From NCBI GenBank assembly GCA_947175225.1, contig CAMWLX010000005.1, positions 1 to 30,601 on the forward strand: a DNA stretch of 30,601 bases, written 5' to 3'. Source of the stretch: an uncultured Porphyromonadaceae bacterium. Lineage in GTDB: Bacteria > Bacteroidota > Bacteroidia > Bacteroidales > Muribaculaceae. The first letter of the stretch is position 1, and the number at the start of each line of letters is the position of its first letter. This document shows, one piece after another, positions 1 through 7,176 of this stretch. The notes below the pieces were generated by a model. The model saw only the letters and a program-made list of their open reading frames with translations. It was not told the origin of the DNA and searched no databases. A program made the position numbers and the translations under genes.

Positions 1-280
1 AAATGCATGTAATTTCAAGATAACAAAACTAAATTATCATCTATTTGATATTACACGTTGCAATTTTATACACTTATATCACATTGTAATCTCTTGAGTC
101 AATTAGAAAAATTTGAAATTGTCACTCTTGTAAATATTTTATTTTTAGCAAGATATAAATTTTAATTATCTCTTATGAAGAGATAATTAAAAATGAGACT
201 ATAAAGCAATTCACGATCGTTATGCCAGTTGTTGAACTGCATTATAATCATGTATTTAACTGAACAAGGATAGCAAAGGA
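1..280. other. AT-rich non-coding region upstream of the fimbrial locus
   Basis: No convincing gene is seen here. The stretch is very AT-rich and holds a weak Bacteroidota-like promoter candidate on the + strand: TTTG at 112-115, 19 bases, then TATTTTAT at 135-142, which matches TAnnTTTG at only 6 of 8 positions. A perfect inverted repeat at 160-192 lies just downstream of it. The purine-rich AAGGATAGCAAAGG just before 281 is a plausible leader for the first gene. The left edge cuts off whatever lies upstream, so the true promoter could be outside the window. Confidence 0.5.
160..192. promoter_or_regulatory. 15-bp perfect inverted repeat, possible operator or leader hairpin
   Basis: TTTTAATTATCTCTT at 160-174 is exactly complementary to AAGAGATAATTAAAA at 178-192, with a 3-base spacer. 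It lies 88 bases before the multi-HTH gene, so an autoregulatory operator is possible. It could also be the terminator of a gene left of the window, but no clear T-run follows on the + strand. Confidence 0.5.
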
Positions 281-1507
281 ATGAGTTCGGCAGAAAAACT
301 TAAGGTGCAGCAAATAAGATTGAATTCGGAATTCAACCGTCTTCCCTCCGCAGAGCGTCAATCTGCGGCTCGCGACAAATATGCCGATGCTGTGAGTCTA
401 TATGCATCCTCTACCCTTTCTATCCGGGAGATAGCCGAACAGACGGGTCTATCTCCAAAAGCTCTCAGCCATCATCTGTCGCATCATCATCGTCCCCTCC
501 TCTTCAAGAGATATGACCTGGACATCACTGAAGCGGACCGCCCCGTCAAGATTAAATCACCCAGGGGACAGTCGCGCAAGACACATCTCAAATATAAGGA
601 GGCAATCGAAGCGGCTGGAGACATAGCATACATAGAGCTTAACATTTCTCAGATAGCTCGCATCTTCGACCTTAACCCTACCGGTCTATCCACTCAGCTG
701 AAGGTGCATTATCCCGACATCATACCTGCTCGCGAAGCACTCCGCAAGCGTCTGGGCATAGCCGATGGTCTTCACAGAGGTCCGCTGCCCAATTGCAAGG
801 ATGCCTATGAAGATGCAGTGCCAGCCTACAGAGACTCTGACCTCACGATTCAGGAAGTGGCTGACCGTTTCGGCATTTCACGCAGCGGCTTCGGACAGCA
901 TATGCGGTTTTACCATCACGATGCCATCGCAGCGAAAGCCCGTCGGCGCAATGAGTCAAAGAGGATATACCACGAAAGGGAGACGGGAGCCTTGTCAGGC
1001 AATGGGCAACGTTATGGCCCGAAGCAGCAGACCTCCGACCTCTATGCGGCAGCCCTCAGACTGTATGAAGATGGTAGCAAGACGATAGAAGAAGTGGTGC
1101 GTGAGACAGGAGTCCCCCCTACCGGCTTCAAACATTATCTCGATCAATGGCACCGCGATGTGCGTCAGAGCCGGAAAGACCGGAAATATGACGAGGCAAT
1201 CGCCAGCCTTCGGGCGACACCGAGGTCTGTAGCGGCAGTGGCGAAAGAATTCAGCCTGAATGCAGACGTATTTCGTGAATATCTCAAGCACCATGCTCCC
1301 GACCTTGCAGAAGAACAGGGGATGGTGAGACTCGAAAACGGCAAGCTCGTGAAGAAAACAGCCTGGGATAAATACCGGCCCGCCATAGAAGAATACCGCA
1401 AGGAAGGGGGGTCGCTTCGCGCGATCGCCTTAAAGCACGGACTCACATACACCTCAGTCTTCTCATTCCTTAAAAGAATCGAGACTCAACCCACAACTGA
1501 CAATTGA
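281..1507 (+). CDS. Six-module helix-turn-helix protein, putative regulator of the fimbrial locus
   Basis: This 408-aa protein is probably cytoplasmic and DNA-binding. It has no signal peptide or membrane segment. Six copies of a roughly 40-residue unit can be seen, at about residues 32-70, 102-144, 173-213, 252-292, 302-338 and 361-400. Each has the pattern [YW]-x-x-A, a short helix, then a typical HTH such as SIREIAEQTGLSPKALSHHL, often followed by HH, HY or HR. Basic linkers separate the units. The motif resembles homeodomain-like or resolvase-type HTHs; I do not recognise a named family for the six-fold form. It lies 18 bases before the DUF3575 gene and is co-directional with the whole fimbrial locus, so a regulatory role there is inferred. 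The start at 281 has a purine-rich leader. A heptamer repeat covers its stop codon. Confidence 0.75.
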   Translation: MSSAEKLKVQQIRLNSEFNRLPSAERQSAARDKYADAVSLYASSTLSIREIAEQTGLSPKALSHHLSHHHRPLLFKRYDLDITEADRPVKIKSPRGQSRKTHLKYKEAIEAAGDIAYIELNISQIARIFDLNPTGLSTQLKVHYPDIIPAREALRKRLGIADGLHRGPLPNCKDAYEDAVPAYRDSDLTIQEVADRFGISRSGFGQHMRFYHHDAIAAKARRRNESKRIYHERETGALSGNGQRYGPKQQTSDLYAAALRLYEDGSKTIEEVVRETGVPPTGFKHYLDQWHRDVRQSRKDRKYDEAIASLRATPRSVAAVAKEFSLNADVFREYLKHHAPDLAEEQGMVRLENGKLVKKTAWDKYRPAIEEYRKEGGSLRAIALKHGLTYTSVFSFLKRIETQPTTDN

Positions 1508-1520
1508 CAACTGACAACTT
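1493..1520 (+). repeat. Four-copy 7-bp tandem repeat across the HTH gene stop codon
   Basis: The units are ACAACTG, ACAATTG, ACAACTG and ACAACTT. The array contains the HTH gene's TGA stop (1505-1507) and ends 5 bases before the ATG of the DUF3575 gene. Because 7 is not a multiple of 3, copy-number changes would alter the HTH C-terminus and the distance to the next start. Confidence 0.75.
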
Positions 1521-1525
1521 CATAT

Positions 1526-2122
1526 ATGACCGCTATCAAACTGACAAAACGAATCGGAATCTTCTTTGCAGCGCTGATGCTCTTGGGATGCTCATTAGCC
1601 CAAGCGCAGAAAGCAGCTATGAAGACCAATATTATATCTGATGCCCTCCTTAGTCCAAATATCGGGCTTGAAATAAGACTTGCCCCGAAATGGACTCTCA
1701 ATACATCGGGCCAGCTTAATCTTTGGAGCGTCAACGACCACAAATGGCGTCACTGGGTGGTGCAACCCGAAGCCCGCTATTGGCTCTGCCATAGTTTCCA
1801 AGGGCACTTCTTCGGAGTGCATGCCATCGGAGGCGAATTCAATTTGGGCAACATTGACAATAACATCAAATTTCTTGGTTCTGACTTCAGTAAGCTTAAA
1901 GACCGCCGATATGAAGGGTGGGGGATAGGAGCCGGCATTGGCTATGGCTATGACTGGATTCTCAACCGTCACTGGAACCTCGAGGCAGAAATCGGAATCG
2001 GCTGGATCCACGCCCGCTACGACGCCTACCCCTGCGCGGTCTGCGGCACCAAGCTCGGATCCGGTCATCACAACTATTTCGGTCCCACCAAAGTGGCCCT
2101 CAACCTCGAATACGTATTCTAA
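1526..2122 (+). CDS. DUF3575 family outer-membrane protein
   Basis: This 198-aa exported protein has a basic, hydrophobic N-terminus. Two processing sites are possible: a signal peptidase I site after AQA (about residue 27), or a lipobox LLGC at Cys22. The body alternates short amphipathic strands and turns, and the last residues (LNLEYVF) end in Phe, as expected for an outer-membrane beta-barrel. The conserved block with two Cys near residues 171-174, followed by NYFGPTK, fits the DUF3575 family. That family is often found in Bacteroidales beside DUF3868 and Mfa-like fimbrial genes. The DUF3868 gene starts 13 bases downstream, so the two are likely co-expressed. The molecular role is unknown; an assembly pore or anchor is only inferred. 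Confidence 0.82.
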   Translation: MTAIKLTKRIGIFFAALMLLGCSLAQAQKAAMKTNIISDALLSPNIGLEIRLAPKWTLNTSGQLNLWSVNDHKWRHWVVQPEARYWLCHSFQGHFFGVHAIGGEFNLGNIDNNIKFLGSDFSKLKDRRYEGWGIGAGIGYGYDWILNRHWNLEAEIGIGWIHARYDAYPCAVCGTKLGSGHHNYFGPTKVALNLEYVF

Positions 2123-2135
2123 ACATCACAAGCAC

Positions 2136-3584
2136 ATGAACAAGAAAATATTCTTAGCCATCGCGGCCTTCATGCTGCCTATGATGGCTTTCGCACAGAC
2201 TGTATCCGACATACTCCATATTTCTGACCTCGCGGTGAATAAAGGCGACTCTCTCTTTACAATCAATATGAATGTCAATCCCAAAGACTTCAAAGTGAAG
2301 AGCAACGATATTGTCACTCTTACTCCTCGTTTTGTAACTGAATATGATACTGTCTACATGCCTCCAATCCGTATCGCCGGAAGAAAAGCATGGTTTACCG
2401 AAATTCGCGAGGGGGTGGCAACTCCATTCACACTCTCTCGTGCAGGAAAAGACATCCCTATTGAGTATTCAAATACTTTCGGAGCGCCTCAATACTCCCC
2501 GACCTCCTCTATAATCATTCAGGCTGATACCACCAATATCTGTAACTGCGACCCAGCAAGATCCGGTGAGTACACTTATGTAGATTTCAATGAGCCTCCT
2601 GTCATAAACGATCTTGACTTCCTGATAAATTTCCCTTACGTAGCCCCTAATGATTCTGCCGACAAGATTTTCAATCTCTCCGGTCGTGCCAACATCATCT
2701 TCAAGGTTAACAAAACAGATATTGACTGGTCTTATTTCTCAAACAAAGCCGAGCTCGATACTATCGTGAAGACTATAAAGGTGGTTCGCGACAATGAGTA
2801 TGCTACTGTCGAAAAAATCTTCCTTACCGGTTATGCTTCCCCGGAAGGTCCCTACCATAACAACGTGCGCCTTGCTAACGGACGAACTGAAGAGGTGCTA
2901 AAATACGTGGAGAGACATTCTGACTTCCCTCATTCGGTATATGATAACAATGCAGTTCCGGAAGATTGGGTCGGTCTGCGGGAATGGATTGAAGCATCAG
3001 ACATCTCCGGCAAATATGACATGATAGCTTTCATTGATGACGCTTCGATACCTATTGAGAAGAAAAACGATTTATTCAAGGCTAAGTTCCCCAATGAATA
3101 TCCTTTCTTGCTCAATAATGTTTACCCTCTTCTCCGCCATACCGACTACAAGATACGCTACCGAATAAAGAAATTCTACGATGTCAACGAGATAGAGCAA
3201 GTCTTCAAGAAGAATCCAAGCCTGCTTTCTCTCAACGAGCTGTATCTTCTTTCACACAAATACGAGGATGGCTCTCCTGAATACAATGATGTCTTCATTA
3301 CAGCGGCTGCAATGTACCCTGAGAGTGAAGTGGCCAACCTCAATGCAGCCGGCTGCGCAATGAGCAACGGCAATATGCAGGCAGCAAGAAGGTATCTTGA
3401 GAAACTCAGTCCGAGTGCCGACGTAGACTGTGCGTGGGGAGTCCTTTACGCAATGGAAAAAGACTATGCGAAAGCCAAGGAATATCTTGAAAAGGCAGCC
3501 CGGGCCGGTTCACAAAATGCCAAGGATGTACTAATGTTGGTAAACCAAGCACTTACCCCGGTCACTCCAATGGTGATCCATTAA
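2136..3584 (+). CDS. DUF3868 protein with OmpA-like domain and C-terminal TPR-like repeats
   Basis: This is a 482-aa envelope protein. I chose the start at 2136 because it opens a clean signal peptide (MNKKIFLAIAAFMLP, cleaved after about AFA-20); the frame is open back to 1938 but overlaps DUF3575 there and looks non-coding. Residues about 22-120 fit the DUF3868 N-terminal domain. Residues about 184-261 look OmpA-like: ANIIFKVNKTDID, then LTGYASPEGPYHNN and RLANGR, which resembles the peptidoglycan-binding signature. Residues about 385-462 look like tetratricopeptide (TPR/Sel1-type) helices, for example MEKDYAKAKEYLEKAARAG. The context suggests it links fimbriae or their assembly apparatus to peptidoglycan; this is inference. 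The fimbrillin gene follows after 54 bases. Confidence 0.82.
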   Translation: MNKKIFLAIAAFMLPMMAFAQTVSDILHISDLAVNKGDSLFTINMNVNPKDFKVKSNDIVTLTPRFVTEYDTVYMPPIRIAGRKAWFTEIREGVATPFTLSRAGKDIPIEYSNTFGAPQYSPTSSIIIQADTTNICNCDPARSGEYTYVDFNEPPVINDLDFLINFPYVAPNDSADKIFNLSGRANIIFKVNKTDIDWSYFSNKAELDTIVKTIKVVRDNEYATVEKIFLTGYASPEGPYHNNVRLANGRTEEVLKYVERHSDFPHSVYDNNAVPEDWVGLREWIEASDISGKYDMIAFIDDASIPIEKKNDLFKAKFPNEYPFLLNNVYPLLRHTDYKIRYRIKKFYDVNEIEQVFKKNPSLLSLNELYLLSHKYEDGSPEYNDVFITAAAMYPESEVANLNAAGCAMSNGNMQAARRYLEKLSPSADVDCAWGVLYAMEKDYAKAKEYLEKAARAGSQNAKDVLMLVNQALTPVTPMVIH

Positions 3585-3638
3585 TTTTATAAAGCAAACA
3601 AAACAACAATCAATTATCAATATTTTTAATTAACTAAC

Positions 3639-6032
3639 ATGAAAAAAAATCTAATTTTTGGCGCGCTTACAGCTGCTGCTCTATTGGCTGTTGGTGCTTG
3701 CTCGAACGACATGATCGATTCGAACGGCAGCCTAAAACCGGATCAGTTAGTCACAGACAATGGATCCGGAGGTGTCTACATGACTGTAGACTTTAAGTTG
3801 CCTGCCGGTGTTGGTGGAACTCGTAGTGAAACCATTAATGGTGGTGGTAGTAGCGATGGAGAAGAAGTCGGTACCGAAGCAGAGAGCAATGTCACTTCAG
3901 CGTTGGTGGTCCTTGCTTTCGACAAGGTAGCAAGCGAAAACTTAAACGACACTTTGAAAGTGGATAACTATGGCTATATAGTCTCCGGAGAAATTAAGAG
4001 CGGTCATATTGATGCGCTTCCTGCGAAGGACAATAGCAAGTTTTATAAAGCTGCTGCCCAACTGAGCAAAGCAAATCTCAATGATTTTTATAGCTTATTC
4101 TTTAATCCGGTAGATTCTACTTATAAAGTACCTCAAGTGTACGTTTTTGTCTTCTGTAATCCGACCAATGAATTGAGAGATTATTTTGCCGGTCAAGTAC
4201 AAGACAATGATTCTGTCTCTTTTGGTAGTGCTAATTGGATCAATAAGACATGTAAAGTCCTGCAACGTAATGGATCAAATTCAGATCTCAATGTCGGCAT
4301 TTGGGGATCTAACTCATTCTTGATGAACAATAAGTCTCTTACAAAACGTGCACTTCCACAGAATCTGCTTGATTGGGACTTTTTTAATGACTACGACAAA
4401 GCTTTTCATCTTTCAGGAAAAAATACATATACTGTTGGCGTAGAAGAAAAAGTAGTAGATAATAGCGATGATGTAGAGGGTCGAGGGGCTATTCAAGTAG
4501 AACGTTCGGTAGCTCGTTTTGATTTCAAAGACGGATCGAATAATAATAACAGTTATAATGTTCTTGAAGCCCGAGAGGTTAATGACACAACTAAAAAAGC
4601 TTCTGTTGTTGGTGTTCAGCTGGAAAAAATGTGTCTTGTAAATATGGGCAATAAGTTCTATTATCTGCCTCGCGTAAGCGAAGATGGACAATTATATGGT
4701 CCTGATTACAGCTTATGTGGTCGTGAAAAGCCATGGATAAGAGGAGCCGGTGGCGTTTATTCAGGTGGAAATTATGTTGTTGGTCCCTATGCAAGCGTGT
4801 TTAAAGGAGCTAAAAGAGAATTTGGTTATCAAGATTCCGAATTAGGTTCCGGTAATGATCAAGGCTTAGGCAATGAGAAAGATTTCAAATTAGATGGTGT
4901 GCCTCTCAGTGATTATTTTAACTTCCCATTCTTTGATAATAATGGTCTATATAATACTGACCTTGATTTAGGAAGCAAGTGGGACGTTGTGAAAATTAGT
5001 GATATCCTCAAAAATGGTAACAATGATGCTAAGAATCAATATAGAGTTTGGCGATATGTAACTGAGAATGTTATCCCGTCTGTTGAAGATCAGGTCAATG
5101 GTATATCTACCGGAGTGATCTTCAAAGCTAAGATGATCCCGGGCATCAATAATGGAACCATAGATTGGAATAATTATGACGAATATTGGTGCAAGGGCAA
5201 CTATGGTAACTTAGTGGCTTGTCTTTCCGGAAAGGAATTTACATATGGTGGTGAAAAAATTACTTTGGTAGGTAACCCACAACATGATCCAATCCTCTAT
5301 TATTTCGATCGACATATATATATGGGCTGGCGTCATATTCGTCAGGCTGCTATCCAGGAATCAGTGACATTTGACGTAAGTGGAAAGCTTGAGATTAATG
5401 ACGGCACAGGTCTTTATCAGGCAGTGTTCGGTGATGGTCCGATTCCTGCCGGCATGAAATATAGGCAAAAAGATGATACGGCAGAATTAGGATATATAGA
5501 TGTAGATATTGTAGATCCAAGATGGGCAGATATGTTTGACGAGGCTGGTAATCCTAAGCCTGATAATACAGATTATGCCGCATACATAAAGAGTGCTAAT
5601 TACGCATGGGATCAATGGTCGGAAGGTGGTAAAAATGAAACCATTAAAGGTGAGGAAGATGGAACCACGACAGTAGATCCAAAGTTGGTCGAAATGCGTA
5701 AAGCTGTCACTGACGCCGGCATCACTATCTATCAGAGTTCAGTAGACGTTGATTCAAAGGAGCCCGGATATTATTGCTACTACTATTATTGGAACCGCCA
5801 CAACGACAATGGTCTTAACGGTTCTATGGGTCCGATGGAGTTCGACGTAGTCCGCAATAATGTTTACAAGCTTTCTGTCGATAAAATCACACGTCTCGGT
5901 CACCCACGTATTCCAAGTAATGATCCAAATAATCCCACACCGGACACAGATGACGAAATAGATAACATTTATCTTGACGTGAATGTCGAAATCGTTCCTT
6001 GGGTTGTTCGCGTCAACAGCATCCAATTCTAA
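3639..6032 (+). CDS. Mfa1-type major fimbrial subunit (fimbrillin lipoprotein precursor)
   Basis: This 797-aa precursor has a lipoprotein signal peptide with a lipobox VGAC at Cys21. A strand-rich region follows and then GGTRSE with Arg62. In Porphyromonas Mfa1/FimA, an Arg-specific protease removes the N-terminal part so that a donated C-terminal strand can polymerise subunits; the TR site fits this. ALVVLAFDK, at about residue 88 onward, is typical of the fimbrillin N-terminal domain, and the end (VNVEIVPWVVRVNSIQF) fits the donor-strand C-terminus. It is much longer than P. gingivalis Mfa1 (about 560 aa), the extra sequence being Asn/Asp/Gly-rich. The gene is visibly more AT-rich than yidC or thyA. 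It sits directly before the anchor gene. Whether it is the main shaft protein or a long variant is inferred from position. Confidence 0.82.
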   Translation: MKKNLIFGALTAAALLAVGACSNDMIDSNGSLKPDQLVTDNGSGGVYMTVDFKLPAGVGGTRSETINGGGSSDGEEVGTEAESNVTSALVVLAFDKVASENLNDTLKVDNYGYIVSGEIKSGHIDALPAKDNSKFYKAAAQLSKANLNDFYSLFFNPVDSTYKVPQVYVFVFCNPTNELRDYFAGQVQDNDSVSFGSANWINKTCKVLQRNGSNSDLNVGIWGSNSFLMNNKSLTKRALPQNLLDWDFFNDYDKAFHLSGKNTYTVGVEEKVVDNSDDVEGRGAIQVERSVARFDFKDGSNNNNSYNVLEAREVNDTTKKASVVGVQLEKMCLVNMGNKFYYLPRVSEDGQLYGPDYSLCGREKPWIRGAGGVYSGGNYVVGPYASVFKGAKREFGYQDSELGSGNDQGLGNEKDFKLDGVPLSDYFNFPFFDNNGLYNTDLDLGSKWDVVKISDILKNGNNDAKNQYRVWRYVTENVIPSVEDQVNGISTGVIFKAKMIPGINNGTIDWNNYDEYWCKGNYGNLVACLSGKEFTYGGEKITLVGNPQHDPILYYFDRHIYMGWRHIRQAAIQESVTFDVSGKLEINDGTGLYQAVFGDGPIPAGMKYRQKDDTAELGYIDVDIVDPRWADMFDEAGNPKPDNTDYAAYIKSANYAWDQWSEGGKNETIKGEEDGTTTVDPKLVEMRKAVTDAGITIYQSSVDVDSKEPGYYCYYYYWNRHNDNGLNGSMGPMEFDVVRNNVYKLSVDKITRLGHPRIPSNDPNNPTPDTDDEIDNIYLDVNVEIVPWVVRVNSIQF

Positions 6033-6048
6033 TCCCACTCGAACCAAT

Positions 6049-6132
6049 AGTGGCAGGTTTGTTTCCTGTTGAGCCACGTGTGGCTGAATAAACAAATACT
6101 TAGGTCTGAGAGGCGTGACACCCTCTCAGATC
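6049..6132 (+). promoter_or_regulatory. Three hairpins between major subunit and anchor genes
   Basis: The 122-base gap holds three possible RNA hairpins. GTGGC (6049-6053) can pair with GCCAC (6073-6077), enclosing CAGG/CCTG. AGCCAC-GT-GTGGCT forms a palindrome at 6072-6085, mutually exclusive with the first. TCTGAGAGG (6105-6113) pairs with CCTCTCAGA (6122-6130), extended outward by G-U and G-C. No T-run follows the last stem; an A-rich run does. They could protect the major-subunit mRNA or partly attenuate the anchor gene. Confidence 0.6.
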
Positions 6133-6154
6133 ACCAAAAAAATTCAAACAAGAT

Positions 6155-7174
6155 ATGAATATCAGATCTTTTTCAGATTCTATAAAAAAGGCATTAACAG
6201 GTTGGATGCTTGCGGCTACAGTCCTGTCTTTTTCTTCATGCAGTGCGCTGCATGAAGATCTGCAGCCTTGTCCGCAGGGAGTACGTCTCCGGTTTGTATA
6301 TGACTACAATATGGAGTTTGCTAATGCTTTCCCTTCCCAAGTAGATTGCTTGACATTGTTGGTCTATGACAGTGAGGGAAATTATGTGACAACGCGCTCA
6401 AATATCCCGGCGTCTGATCTAATGGATGAAAATTGGCGAATGATTGTAGATCTTGCCCCCGGCTCCTACAGTCTGATCGCTTATGGAGGCATGGATTGCG
6501 ATCAATCTTCATTCTCTTTCACTTCTTCTCCATCTGAAATCAAGATGGATCAGCTGGAAGTGGAATTAAATTCCAATTGCCTGACTCAGCCGGTCGGCAC
6601 CTCCCTCCATCCTCTGTTCTATGGCCGACAGGAAGTCACCGTAGAAAAAACAGACATGGAATATAGAGATTATACAGTCTACATGATGAAGGACACCAAC
6701 AATCTTCGAGTGATGCTCCAGCAGGTAGACGGCACGGCCATTGATGAGGCGGATTTTGACTTCAGGATAGTAGATGACAATACTCTGTTTGCTTGGAATA
6801 ATGACATAATCCCAACGCAAAATGTTGAATATTTCCCTTGGACTCGAGGAAACGTGAGCCCGGGAGAACTCCCCGATGAGGGTGGTGTGGCTTCAGTCGC
6901 TTTTGCTGAGATGAGCTTCCCACGGCTTGTCACTTCAAATTCTCCACGCCTCGTTATCACTCGCAAAGAGAATGGCTACAAAGTTGTAGATATCCCCCTC
7001 AATAACTACCTTCTTCTTATGAAGAGTGAGGCATATACAAATATGCCGGATCAGGAATTCCTTGACCGTGAAAGCCGTTGGAAGATGCTATTCTTCCTAA
7101 GAGGAGGAATCTGGCTTGACACCGTAATTGAGATCAACGACTGGGTAGTACGTATAAATAATACAGGATTCTGA
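6155..7174 (+). CDS. FimB/Mfa2 family fimbrial anchor lipoprotein
   Basis: This 339-aa exported lipoprotein has a signal peptide ending in LSFSSC (Cys29). The mature start, ALHEDLQPCPQGVRLRFVYD, is the hallmark of the FimB/Mfa2 family: two-Cys N-terminus, then a first beta strand. LTLLVYDSEGNYV, about residues 67-79, is the fimbrillin-fold strand pair, and the C-terminus IEINDWVVRINNTGF mirrors the end of the major subunit. In P. gingivalis, Mfa2 anchors the fimbria in the outer membrane and limits its length. It lacks the early TR protease site found in the other fimbrial proteins here, which fits a permanently anchored component. The next gene begins 2 bases after its stop, so translation is probably coupled. 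Confidence 0.85.
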   Translation: MNIRSFSDSIKKALTGWMLAATVLSFSSCSALHEDLQPCPQGVRLRFVYDYNMEFANAFPSQVDCLTLLVYDSEGNYVTTRSNIPASDLMDENWRMIVDLAPGSYSLIAYGGMDCDQSSFSFTSSPSEIKMDQLEVELNSNCLTQPVGTSLHPLFYGRQEVTVEKTDMEYRDYTVYMMKDTNNLRVMLQQVDGTAIDEADFDFRIVDDNTLFAWNNDIIPTQNVEYFPWTRGNVSPGELPDEGGVASVAFAEMSFPRLVTSNSPRLVITRKENGYKVVDIPLNNYLLLMKSEAYTNMPDQEFLDRESRWKMLFFLRGGIWLDTVIEINDWVVRINNTGF

Positions 7175-7176
7175 TT

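Noticed and set aside
1938..2135. Upstream extension of the DUF3868 frame
   Set aside because: It overlaps the DUF3575 gene and reads as low-complexity Ser/Thr/Pro. The ATG at 2136 gives a clean signal peptide.
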